DNA of 42,883 nt from Ignavibacteriales bacterium CG18_big_fil_WC_8_21_14_2_50_31_20. Lineage in GTDB: Bacteria > Bacteroidota > Ignavibacteria > Ignavibacteriales > Melioribacteraceae. Within the stretch, counting starts at the first letter, position 1. Each line of letters starts with the position of its first letter. Positions 36,452-42,883 of this stretch are shown here, one piece after another. The stretch covers positions 2,703 to 45,585 of the forward strand of contig PCUD01000005.1 in assembly GCA_002786785.1 (NCBI GenBank), read 5' to 3'. The position numbers and the translations under genes were made by a program. Below the pieces are notes generated by a model that did not search any database, was not told the DNA's origin, and saw nothing but the letters and a program-made list of their open reading frames with translations.

Positions 36452-36700
36452 GTGCTCTTTAACAACTTGTTAGTTACCAATGTTTCCAGCATTGGGTATA
36501 ATAATATTACGATTATTATAAATTCTTTCGTGATTAAAATAATTATATCAAATATGCTAATCAATTTAATTAAGCACAATTTAAAAAATGGGGAAATTTT
36601 TATAACCTTAGGTGATGCCACAACTACTGATTCTACAAGATTGGGACTTTCAATTGTTTAAAAAATTTGTGAACTTAACGCATTTGAAATTATCTATTAA
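36452..36700 (+). pseudogene. Decayed histidine kinase C-terminal (HATPase) fragment
   Basis: The frame reads ISNMLINLIKHNLKNGEIF, which matches the N-box of a Bacteroidota-type HATPase (NLLxNAIKHNxxNGEI). It then jumps to DSTRLGLSIV, a stop (TAA 36659-36661) and KICELNAFEIIY, matching the G2 box and last strand (TGLGLSIVKKICEL). The 30 or so residues normally between these motifs are missing, the GTG of the G2 box is altered, and the stop splits it. No dimerisation His box can be read upstream. A one-frame shift after 36700 leads into a possible tail ending ILEKE at 36750. The locus is therefore a relic, not a gene. Confidence 0.6.
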
Positions 36701-36705
36701 ACATG

Positions 36706-36881
36706 GATAATGTAATAGGATTAAAACAAACAATTTTAGAAAAAGAATAATTAATATATAAGCAAACTTGCCCAGACATACTCATTCTTAGCGTTTGTAC
36801 CCAAAAGGTTAAGTGAAAAATGGTATAAACGCTTAGAGTGAGTTAGTCGAATATGCATTAATGCTTTTCTAATGCAGATTT
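36706..36881 (+). repeat. 176-base structured repeat, copy 1
   Basis: About 85% identical by eye to 40883-41059, same orientation. It starts with codons that could encode a short protein tail ending GLKQTILEKE-stop, then a spacer, then a long imperfect hairpin: arms 36780-36801 and 36822-36843 (22 bases, one mismatch, two G-T pairs, 20-base loop). A small hairpin TGCATTA/TAATGCA near 36854-36876 follows. No inverted terminal repeats or target duplications were seen. Confidence 0.75.
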
Positions 36882-36909
36882 AGTTAAATTTTAATAAAAG
36901 TACTGAACA

Positions 36910-37731
36910 TTGAAAAATAAAAAAAATTTTCTTCTTGTAATTTATTGCTTTACAGCTACAATATTATTTGCACAACCTCAAAATAAAAACAATAATATTG
37001 TTCAGATATTTAGTGAGGATTTAAACCACTTTTTTGGTGTTGGAATTGGTTTAGTAAAAAGTCCATCCAATTTTACAACATCTGATTTATATACAACAGG
37101 CATTGTTGTTTTTGGCACAACTAGTCTTTTTGCTGTTGATAAAAATGTAAGAGAATTTTCGACTTCATATAACACAAATTTTCAAGATAACCTTTTCAAA
37201 ATAGATGATTATTATGGCAGTTTTTACACAACACTTTTACCAGTTAGTTTGTATGGATTTGGATTATTTACTGAAAATACTAAAATTAGGCAACTTGGAC
37301 TTAAAACAGCGGAAGCTTTTATTTATTCTGGAATAATAACTGGAATTTTTAAAATTATTATTGGAAGAAGAAGACCTTATGCTGGGGATAGTAATATGTT
37401 TTTCAAACCATTTCAGTTTACAAATAACGATTATCAATCATTGCCAAGTGGTCATACAACAGTTGCTTTTGCTGTCTCAACTGTAATGGCTAATTATTTG
37501 GACAATTTTTATTGGAAAGTATTTTGGTACGGCTCAGCTTCTATGGTAGCTTATTCAAGAATGTATCACAACCAACATTGGGTATCGGATGTTGCGCTTG
37601 GAGCCGCAATTGGATTTTTTGTTGGTAAATATGTTGCCAACTTCGATAATTCTCACAAAAATGAAAGTTTAGGAATAAGGATTAATCCATTTTTCACTTT
37701 TAATAGAATTGGGTTTGCTGTTACTTTTTGA
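36910..37731 (+). CDS. PAP2-family membrane-associated phosphatase
   Basis: The 273-residue protein starts at TTG 36910, chosen because a signal peptide (KKNFLLVIYC to LFAQ) begins right there; no ATG fits. Phosphatase motifs are complete: KIIIGRRRPYAG, LPSGHTTVAF and SRMYHNQHWVSDVALG. Members dephosphorylate phosphatidic acid, undecaprenyl-PP or lipid A. The predicted C-terminal strand FNRIGFAVTF ending in Phe hints at outer membrane location or barrel fusion. It follows repeat copy 1 by 28 bases. Confidence 0.9.
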   Translation: MKNKKNFLLVIYCFTATILFAQPQNKNNNIVQIFSEDLNHFFGVGIGLVKSPSNFTTSDLYTTGIVVFGTTSLFAVDKNVREFSTSYNTNFQDNLFKIDDYYGSFYTTLLPVSLYGFGLFTENTKIRQLGLKTAEAFIYSGIITGIFKIIIGRRRPYAGDSNMFFKPFQFTNNDYQSLPSGHTTVAFAVSTVMANYLDNFYWKVFWYGSASMVAYSRMYHNQHWVSDVALGAAIGFFVGKYVANFDNSHKNESLGIRINPFFTFNRIGFAVTF

Positions 37732-37845
37732 TATAGTGTTAATTTAGTTTAATAATAATAGAGTTTCTGCAAAATAATGACTTTCAGCAAGATAATTTAT
37801 ATTTTCACTGTATATAAATAGTCAAATATGCAATTTTTAGGATAA

Positions 37846-39123
37846 ATGATGAACAAAAATATTTTGATAAAATCAGCATCTAATTTCATCAGTTTTGTAA
37901 TGATAATTGCTTTCTTTGTTTTCTCTGTTTTTGTTCCGTTTAACCAAGTATTTCCGCAAATAGTCTCTAATTATTATAATTCGCTTGGTTGGATTGTAAA
38001 CCTAATCTTTATTTTTGATTTAGCATTAAAACTAATTCTACTTGCAAATAAAAAAAATAATCTTGGGCTCTTTTCTGAAGAGAGTCTTGCAGATTATTTA
38101 AAAACTTATTTTATTTTTGATCTCTTGTCAATATTCCCAATTGCTCTTTTCCCAACTAACTCATTATGGCAATTTGTTCCTTTAATCAAAATATTTTCGG
38201 TTTTTAATCGTATTTCATTTATTCGTCAAATTATTTTAAAATTTGCCCCATTTGCTGTTGTTGTGCAATTCCTTTATTGGTTTATTCAAATAACACATTG
38301 GATTGCTTGCGGGTGGATTAAAATTGATGGTATCAATGAACAGCATTCTATTTCTTCTAATTACATCACAGCATTATATTGGACTACCACAACATTAACA
38401 ACTGTTGGGTATGGCGATATTGTTCCTCACTCTAATTTCGAAAAACTGTATTCGGTTGTTGTTATGATTATCGGTGTTGGTCTCTACGGATATTTAATTG
38501 GTAATGTAGTTTCTGTAATAACAAAACGCGACCCAACACACGAACACTTTATAAGCAATTTAGAAAATCTTTCTTCGTTGGTGAGATATAGAAATTTACC
38601 TAAGAGTTTAACAGCAAGAGTAAAACAATATTTCTTATATATTTGGAAAAATCGGTTAGAACATAACGAAAGTAGTTTTTTACAAAAGCTTCCAGATGGA
38701 TTAAAGTTGGAAGTCATTACTTTTTTAAAACAAGATTTTATTGAAAAAGTGAATTTATTTAAAGATGCTGGCAACGAATTTATTTCAGATTTAGCTGAAA
38801 ATTTAAGAGAAACTGTAATTACGCCAGATGAATTTGTGTTTCACGAGGGTGATTTTGGCGAAAAAGTATATTTTGTAATTGAAGGTCAATTATCCGTTTT
38901 GACAAAAAACAGTAACAAAGAAATTGCCAAAATTAAGAAAGGTGATTTTTTTGGTGAAATTGCTTTATTTAAGAATAGACCCAGAAACGCAAGTGTAAAA
39001 GCAATTACTTTTTGTCATTTGTATTATTTGGATAAAAATTCATTTGATTTGCTTATCCCAAAATATCCTTTAATTTCAAAAAAAATTGAAGAAAAGGTTT
39101 TAGAGCGCGAAAAACAAGATTAA
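37846..39123 (+). CDS. Cyclic-nucleotide-gated potassium channel
   Basis: The 425-residue channel has six transmembrane helices (about 10-220), with the selectivity filter TTVGYGDIVP in the pore loop, a C-linker (about 225-305, LTARVKQYFLYIWKNRL) and a cNMP-binding domain (about 305-420: EFVFHEGDFGEKVYFVIEGQL and cassette GEIALFKNRPRNASVKA). The arginine that binds the cyclic phosphate is present, so ligand gating is likely. The fourth helix has few regular arginines, suggesting weak voltage sensing. Two ATGs are in tandem at the start; either could be used. Confidence 0.93.
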   Translation: MMNKNILIKSASNFISFVMIIAFFVFSVFVPFNQVFPQIVSNYYNSLGWIVNLIFIFDLALKLILLANKKNNLGLFSEESLADYLKTYFIFDLLSIFPIALFPTNSLWQFVPLIKIFSVFNRISFIRQIILKFAPFAVVVQFLYWFIQITHWIACGWIKIDGINEQHSISSNYITALYWTTTTLTTVGYGDIVPHSNFEKLYSVVVMIIGVGLYGYLIGNVVSVITKRDPTHEHFISNLENLSSLVRYRNLPKSLTARVKQYFLYIWKNRLEHNESSFLQKLPDGLKLEVITFLKQDFIEKVNLFKDAGNEFISDLAENLRETVITPDEFVFHEGDFGEKVYFVIEGQLSVLTKNSNKEIAKIKKGDFFGEIALFKNRPRNASVKAITFCHLYYLDKNSFDLLIPKYPLISKKIEEKVLEREKQD

Positions 39124-39264
39124 AAACTATTTAATTACCTTTTAGAAAAAATTAGATAATTTAACAGTAGTACCAAATCATATTTTTTTGAATAGATATT
39201 CTAAAAATTTAAATTTTAATATTTTTATTTGCATTTTAAAAAATAAATAACAATTTTAGCACCT

Positions 39265-39315
39265 ATGAAAATACAATTATCAAATAATAACAATTGGTGG
39301 TGGTGGTACTTTTAG
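39265..39315 (+). CDS. trpL: trp leader peptide (four consecutive Trp codons)
   Basis: The 16-codon frame reads MKIQLSNNNNWWWWYF followed by TAG, with four successive TGG codons at 39295-39306. Tryptophan is normally rare, so four in a row just upstream of a tryptophan synthase gene, followed by terminators, is the signature of a leader peptide on which ribosomes stall when charged tRNA-Trp is scarce. The ribosome site is weak (AGCACC). A small hairpin (ACTTTTAG with CTAAAGT, about 39308-39332) spans its stop codon. Confidence 0.85.
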   Translation: MKIQLSNNNNWWWWYF

Positions 39316-39350
39316 TTCTGCTGTCCTAAAGTTATATAAATTTTAATAAT

Positions 39351-39386
39351 GCCGTGGATAGTAGAATACCATCCACGGCTTTTTTG
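39351..39386 (+). terminator. Attenuator terminator 1 upstream of trpB
   Basis: GCCGTGGAT (39351-39359) pairs with ATCCACGGC (39371-39379), followed by T6 at 39380-39385. The 3' arm plus adjoining bases (TACCATCCAC, 39367-39376) could alternatively pair with the Trp-codon run (GTGGTGGTA) with one bulge, offering a switch between terminator and another fold. Confidence 0.75.
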
Positions 39387-39390
39387 TTTT

Positions 39391-39420
39391 AAAGCCGTTT
39401 GTTTAAACGGCTTTTTTTTT
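39391..39420 (+). terminator. Attenuator terminator 2 upstream of trpB
   Basis: AAAGCCGTTT (39391-39400) and AAACGGCTTT (39405-39414) form a 10-bp stem with a 4-base loop and run into T9 (39412-39420), a textbook intrinsic terminator. It lies 33 bases before trpB, so transcription of trpB must pass it. Confidence 0.8.
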
Positions 39421-39453
39421 GCACAAAATTATTTACTAATTCACAATTAAATT

Positions 39454-40827
39454 ATGGAGAACAAAATGCGAGACAATCAAATCTATCTTAACCCAAGTGA
39501 AATGCCAACAAAATACTACAACATTCTTCCCGATCTACCAACAGCATTGGCTATGCCATTAAATCCAGCAACTAAACAACCGGTTAGCCCAGATGATTTA
39601 GCTCCCCTTTTTCCCGAAGAATTAATTATGCAGGAAATGAGTCAAGAAAGGTTTATTGATATTCCAGAAGAAGTTCTAGAGTTATATTCATTAAGCCGTC
39701 CTACTACAATGCACAGAGCTTTCCGTTTAGAAAAAGCTTTAGGAACACCAGCTAAAATTTATTTTAAGTATGAAGGAAGCAATCCTGCAGGCAGCCATAA
39801 AACAAACACAGCAATTGCACAAGCATATTACAATAAACGAGCGGGAATTAAAAAAATTGTTACTGAAACTGGTGCAGGGCAATGGGGCAGTGCTCTTTCA
39901 ATTGCAACTCAACATTTTGGAATTGATTTGGAAGTATATATGGTAAAAGTTAGTTATGAACAAAAACCATATCGCAGAACATTAATGCAGTTGCACGATG
40001 CAAAAGTATATGCTTCGCCATCAAATAGAACAAATTCTGGGCGACAGATTTTAGCTCAAGATCCAAACTCACCAGGTTCTCTTGGCGTTGCAATAAGTGA
40101 AGCAGTTGAAATTGCAGCATCAAATAAAGACACTAATTATGCGCTTGGCTCAGTGTTAAATCATGTTATGCTTCACCAAACAATTATTGGAGAAGAGGCT
40201 CGTTTGCAATTAGAAAAAGTTGGAGAGTATCCCGATATTATTATTGCCTCAGCCGGTGGTGGAAGTAATTTTGCGGGACTTAGCTTTCCATATCTTCGTG
40301 ACAAACTTTCTGGATTGAAAAAAGATTTAAGAGTAATTGCTGTAGAACCTTCTTCATGCCCTACTTTAACAAAAGGAAAATTTGCTTATGATTTTGGTGA
40401 CACAGTTGGATTTACTCCACTATTAAAAATGTTTACACTCGGTCATACATTTATTCCCCCTGCAATTCATGCGGGTGGATTACGCTATCATGGTATGTCG
40501 CCAATAGTTTCAAATCTTTACGAAAATAAAATTATTGAAGCTGTTAATTATCATCAAATTGAAGTTTTTGATGCGGCTAAATTATTTTTAACAACCGAAG
40601 GAATTTTGCCTGCACCAGAAAGTGCACATGCAATTAAAGGTGCAATTGAACAAGCAAAAATTTGTACCGAAAAAAATGAGGCAAAAACAATTCTTTTTAA
40701 TCTTTCTGGTCATGGATTTTTGGATTTAGGTTCCTATGGTTCTTACATAGATAATAAATTGGAAGACTATAAACTACCAGATGAAGTAATTATGCGCTAC
40801 TTTGCCGATTTACCAATCGTCGATTAA
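39454..40827 (+). CDS. trpB: TrpB2-type tryptophan synthase beta subunit
   Basis: The protein is 457 residues, longer than classic TrpB (about 395), with the extended N-terminus MPTKYYNILPDLPTALAMP characteristic of the TrpB2 class. The PLP lysine is in YEGSNPAGSHKTNTAIAQ; ETGAGQWGSALS holds the catalytic Glu, and SAGGGSNFAGL is the phosphate loop. It makes Trp from indole and serine and usually acts without TrpA. The real start may be ATG 39466, since GGAG (39456-39459) lies 6 bases before it and nothing precedes 39454. Upstream regulation is by the leader peptide and terminators. No other trp genes are in the window. Confidence 0.95.
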   Translation: MENKMRDNQIYLNPSEMPTKYYNILPDLPTALAMPLNPATKQPVSPDDLAPLFPEELIMQEMSQERFIDIPEEVLELYSLSRPTTMHRAFRLEKALGTPAKIYFKYEGSNPAGSHKTNTAIAQAYYNKRAGIKKIVTETGAGQWGSALSIATQHFGIDLEVYMVKVSYEQKPYRRTLMQLHDAKVYASPSNRTNSGRQILAQDPNSPGSLGVAISEAVEIAASNKDTNYALGSVLNHVMLHQTIIGEEARLQLEKVGEYPDIIIASAGGGSNFAGLSFPYLRDKLSGLKKDLRVIAVEPSSCPTLTKGKFAYDFGDTVGFTPLLKMFTLGHTFIPPAIHAGGLRYHGMSPIVSNLYENKIIEAVNYHQIEVFDAAKLFLTTEGILPAPESAHAIKGAIEQAKICTEKNEAKTILFNLSGHGFLDLGSYGSYIDNKLEDYKLPDEVIMRYFADLPIVD

Positions 40828-40836
40828 TCTTTTTTT

Positions 40837-40872
40837 AGATTTCGTATCCTAAATTTTTAGGATGCGAAATCT
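40837..40872. other. Long hairpin downstream of trpB
   Basis: The 17-base arms AGATTTCGTATCCTAAA (40837-40853) and TTTAGGATGCGAAATCT (40856-40872) are complementary with one G-T pair. No T-run follows on the plus strand, so it is a poor intrinsic terminator; it may stabilise the trpB mRNA 3' end. Confidence 0.55.
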
Positions 40873-40882
40873 GATTATCCTA

Positions 40883-41059
40883 GATAATGCAAAAGGATTA
40901 AAATTAACAATTTTAGAAAAAGAATAATCAATAAAGAAGCGAACTTGCCCATACTTACTCGGTCTTAGCGTTTGTACCCCAAAGGCTAAGTGAACAATGG
41001 TGTAAACGCTTTGAGCGAGTTAGTCGAAAATATGCATAATGATTTTCTAATGCAGATTT
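40883..41059 (+). repeat. 176-base structured repeat, copy 2
   Basis: It aligns end to end with 36706-36881 in the same orientation. The tail-coding part reads NAKGLKLTILEKE-stop. The hairpin arms are 40957-40978 and 40999-41020. Relative to copy 1, one base pair changes from A-T to G-C (compensatory) and one from A-T to G-T, while two pairs are lost. The loop sequence (AAAGG-TAAGTGAA core) is conserved. The sequence stops matching after GCAGATTT. Confidence 0.75.
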
Positions 41060-41142
41060 TGGGATTATTTTTATAGCTTTAAATTAGTGTTAGAAACAAC
41101 CCACTGCAAACTAAAATTACATCATTCCAAAAGCAACTAAAA

Positions 41143-41185
41143 AAACCTCCAAGATTTTTAAAAACCTTGGAGGTTTGGCTTTTTA
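41143..41185 (+). terminator. Strong intrinsic terminator
   Basis: AAACCTCCAAG (41143-41153) pairs with CTTGGAGGTTT (41166-41176), followed by GGCTTTTT. No gene ends within 300 bases other than trpB, so it likely ends the trpB transcript after repeat copy 2, or a transcript from the repeat itself. Confidence 0.75.
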
Positions 41186-41328
41186 TTCCAAAATTCCCAA
41201 AAGTCTTTCGCCATTTTATTTATTTGATAAAACACTCTTATTTTGTAGTTTAACAAAAATAATTAATTGTATTATTTAGATGGTAAAAAATAAATGAGTA
41301 TTATATAATAACAAAAAAAGGGTAAGTT

Positions 41329-41955
41329 ATGAAAAAGTTGTGCATTTTATTTTCAGTTGGTTTACTGATATTTTCACTTAGTTGTAGTGAAGATACACCA
41401 ACTGAACCACAAAACAATCCACCCAAAATTATTAGTATAACAGTTAGTCCACCAGAAATTAAAATTGATGAAACAATATCTCTTTCTTGCGTCGCTACTG
41501 ATGCTGATGGTGACGATCTAACTTATATATGGTCTTCAGATTTTGGTACATTCCCAGATGGAGCAAGCGGTCCATCTGTAAATTGGAAAGCACCTAGCGT
41601 TGATGGTGTTTTTAATATTATTGTAGTAGTGAGTGATGTTAAAGAAACTGCTCAAACAGAAAAAATCATTATTATTAATTCAAATAATAGTCTATCTGGT
41701 ATTATTACTTTAAAAGATAAAAGCCTTCCCATTAGTGATGTAAAAATTGAAGTTGGAGAATTATCCACATTTTCCAAAGAGGATGGCTCTTATATTATTG
41801 AAAGTATTCCTTCTGGTGAAATAACAATTAAAGCATCAAAGCTAGATTATGAAATCTTTGAAAAACCTATTACTATATCAGCTAGTGAATCAGCTATTCA
41901 AAATATTGAAATGATTGGTTCAATAAAGATTTCTGGAAAAGTAAGTAATAGTTAA
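41329..41955 (+). CDS. Lipoprotein, N-terminal part of a split gene (Ig-like and carboxypeptidase-regulatory-like domains)
   Basis: The 208-residue segment has a lipoprotein signal (LLIFSLSCSED, acylated Cys near 19), then an Ig/PKD-like domain (about 35-120: DADGDDLTYIWSSDFG) and a carboxypeptidase-regulatory-like beta-sandwich (about 125-195: SGIITLKDKSLPISDVKIEV, EDGSYIIESIPSGEITIKAS). It ends at TAA 41953-41955 in the middle of a second copy of that sandwich (ISGKVSNS), which continues in frame immediately after. AAAAGGGTAAG precedes the start. Confidence 0.8.
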   Translation: MKKLCILFSVGLLIFSLSCSEDTPTEPQNNPPKIISITVSPPEIKIDETISLSCVATDADGDDLTYIWSSDFGTFPDGASGPSVNWKAPSVDGVFNIIVVVSDVKETAQTEKIIIINSNNSLSGIITLKDKSLPISDVKIEVGELSTFSKEDGSYIIESIPSGEITIKASKLDYEIFEKPITISASESAIQNIEMIGSIKISGKVSNS

Positions 41956-42108
41956 ACAAAAGCAAATATAAGTGATGTTAAAATATCAATTAATGGTAAA
42001 TCAACTCTAACAGACAATAATGGTTATTTTGAATTTCTAAATTTTGCACCTGGCTCATATACACTTACAGCACAAAAGGAGTTTTATCTTTTTTATGAAA
42101 ACCAATTT

Positions 42109-42738
42109 GTGTTATCAGGGAGTTCAAATTTAATTGATTTTGAAATGACACCATGGCATTGTCTCGGAATTCCAACCATAACTTACTATGGACAAACATA
42201 CAACACAATACAAATAGGCACTCAATGTTGGCTTAAAGAGAACTTAAACGTTGGCACAATGATAAATAGCACAACTAGTGGTTATCAACAAACAGATAAT
42301 AGCATCACAGAGAAGTACTGCTATGACAACAATGAATCTAATTGTGATGTATATGGTGGTTTATATGAGTGGACGGAAGCAATGCAGTATGCTACAACAG
42401 AAGGCGCCCAAGGCATTTGCCCAACTGGCTGGCATATACCAACTTATGCAGAATATCAAATTTTAGAAATCCATGTAAACGATGAAGCCAAACAACTGCT
42501 CGCAGTCGGTCAAACAACATCTGCAACTAACGAGACCGGTTTTCCCGGATTATTGGCGGGCCTACGGTATGACAATTTTGATAGTTACGTTTTTTTAAGT
42601 TCCCGTGCTTACTTTTGGAGCTCCACGGAAAGTGGCATTAATGCTATTAGCATGGACCTGTTCAATGATTATTCCATTGTTGATTCTAGCAACACCAGCA
42701 AGGGTTACGGTTTTAGTGTTCGCTGCTTGAAGGATTAA
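42109..42738 (+). CDS. FISUMP domain, C-terminal part of the split gene
   Basis: The 209-residue open segment, counted from a GTG at 42109, is in the same frame as the lipoprotein upstream. TYYGQTYNTIQIGTQCWLKENLN, YCYDNNESNCDVYGGLYEW, GICPTGWHIPT and a C-terminal YFWSSTESG...SVRCLKD form the Fibrobacter succinogenes major paralogous (FISUMP) domain, a surface domain widespread in Bacteroidota and Fibrobacterota. It has no signal peptide or ribosome site of its own, so it is probably not translated independently. Function of FISUMP domains unknown. Confidence 0.7.
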   Translation: MLSGSSNLIDFEMTPWHCLGIPTITYYGQTYNTIQIGTQCWLKENLNVGTMINSTTSGYQQTDNSITEKYCYDNNESNCDVYGGLYEWTEAMQYATTEGAQGICPTGWHIPTYAEYQILEIHVNDEAKQLLAVGQTTSATNETGFPGLLAGLRYDNFDSYVFLSSRAYFWSSTESGINAISMDLFNDYSIVDSSNTSKGYGFSVRCLKD

Positions 42739-42742
42739 GTTT

Positions 42743-42771
42743 ACCCGCCATCTTGTTGGGCGGGTTATTTT
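42743..42771 (+). terminator. Intrinsic terminator
   Basis: ACCCGCC (42743-42749) pairs with GGCGGGT (42759-42765), followed by TATTTTTC. It lies 4 bases past the FISUMP stop, showing that the split gene was organised as one transcription unit. Confidence 0.8.
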
Positions 42772-42866
42772 TCAATTTACCCCAACTGGTTTTTTTTTGA
42801 CAAAAAACCTTGTATGTTATATAAAAGAAGTTATTTACAAAGTTAAAAGAAATGGTTAACTAACGG

Positions 42867-42874
42867 AAAGGAGG
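42867..42874 (+). promoter_or_regulatory. Strong ribosome binding site at window edge
   Basis: AAAGGAGG 9 bases before the window end is the strongest Shine-Dalgarno sequence seen here. The start codon of the gene it serves must lie just outside the window. Confidence 0.55.
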
Positions 42875-42883
42875 AAAAAACCT

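Larger units (their letters stand above)
36280..36909. other. 630-base region without an intact gene
   Basis: The stretch holds the remains of a histidine kinase gene (36452-36700) and one copy of a structured repeat (36706-36881). The first 170 bases are AT-rich, carry stops in all plus-strand frames and should contain the promoter of the minus-strand membrane protein. Confidence 0.75.
39124..39453. other. Promoter and leader region of trpB
   Basis: These 330 bases between the channel gene and trpB hold the AT-rich promoter region, a Trp-rich leader peptide at 39265-39315, and tandem terminator hairpins up to 39420. They are described separately. Confidence 0.8.
40828..41328. other. 501-base region without a gene
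   Basis: It holds a long hairpin just after trpB (40837-40872), repeat copy 2 (40883-41059), a strong terminator (41143-41185), and the AT-rich promoter region of the lipoprotein gene. No credible ORF was seen. Confidence 0.75.
41329..42738 (+). pseudogene. Full-length lipoprotein/FISUMP gene interrupted by one in-frame stop
   Basis: Reading through TAA 41953-41955, the frame continues without a shift: TKANISDVKISINGKSTLTD completes the second beta-sandwich, then the FISUMP domain follows. The whole would be about 469 residues. Only a single nonsense codon separates the halves, so this is either recent inactivation, an assembly error, or a naturally shortened lipoprotein with a downstream remnant. 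Confidence 0.6.

Noticed and set aside
40837-40872. Intrinsic terminator directly after trpB
   Set aside because: The hairpin is strong but no U-run follows on the plus strand; the real terminator is more likely at 41143.
36780-41020. Repeat hairpins as integron attC sites
   Set aside because: The outer GTTAGTC differs from the GTTRRRY core consensus and the opposite arm is not a proper RYYYAAC; no integrase is in the window. Kept only as a possibility to test.
36706-41059. CRISPR or composite transposon
   Set aside because: Only two copies, 4 kb apart, too long for CRISPR repeats, and no transposase between or beside them.
41953-41955. Selenocysteine or programmed recoding at the split lipoprotein gene
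   Set aside because: The stop is TAA, not TGA, and no recoding structure follows.
1-42883. tRNA, rRNA or known riboswitches in intergenic regions
   Set aside because: No T-loop GGTTCGA-type sequences, rRNA-like blocks or B12-box-like motifs were found by reading; a covariance search would be needed to exclude weak ones.

Overview
The window is a 42.9 kb stretch of an AT-rich (about one third G+C by eye) bacterial chromosome. It most resembles Ignavibacteria or a related lineage of the Bacteroidota/Chlorobiota group. Three things point there: a secreted cellulase ending in a type IX secretion (Por) sorting domain, a FISUMP-type lipoprotein, and a few Bacteroidota-style TAnnTTTG promoter elements. 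The taxonomic call is inference. No rRNA, tRNA, CRISPR array or intact transposase was found. Most of the window is core metabolism and membrane functions, with some accessory modules.

Layout. (1) 1-5101: a probable light/B12-responsive locus. A partial thioredoxin-like gene, a DUF2177 membrane protein, a fatty-acid-kinase (DhaL/FakA plus DegV/FakB) fusion and a DUF1295 reductase-like protein converge on folE, which is divergent from a MerR-B12 regulator of the CarH/LitR type. The gap between folE and carH holds an 11-bp-spaced direct repeat that looks like a CarH operator. (2) 5136-8091: an RNA helicase, then a type II restriction-modification operon (small ORF, methyltransferase, endonuclease). 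(3) 8403-13110: purM, a TatD nuclease fused to its usual radical-SAM partner, dacB (PBP4) and prmA, the last three overlapping by single bases. (4) 13207-20357: MarR, EVE, DUF192, dNTPase, DUF971, a VapBC toxin-antitoxin pair, an orphan radical SAM enzyme and a modular GH5 cellulase. (5) 20612-24151: a LysE-like exporter and a tightly coupled HisC-like PLP enzyme, CDP-alcohol phosphatidyltransferase and nucleotidyltransferase, which together could make an unusual phospholipid headgroup. (6) 24152-35034: transport, cNMP-binding, phosphohexomutase, threonine synthase, pirin, carbonic anhydrase and envelope genes. (7) 35035-41328: a DUF4153-like membrane protein, a decayed histidine-kinase gene, two copies of a 176-bp structured repeat flanking a PAP2 phosphatase, a cNMP-gated K+ channel and an orphan TrpB2. 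TrpB2 is preceded by a leader peptide with four consecutive Trp codons and tandem terminators, a classic attenuator. (8) 41329-42738: a lipoprotein/FISUMP gene split by one in-frame TAA.

The strongest candidates for something undescribed are the Trp-codon attenuator on a stand-alone trpB2, the paired structured repeats carrying what looks like a gene tail, the CarH locus with a fused fatty acid kinase, the TatD-radical SAM fusion with a preserved internal start site, and the headgroup-like cassette.
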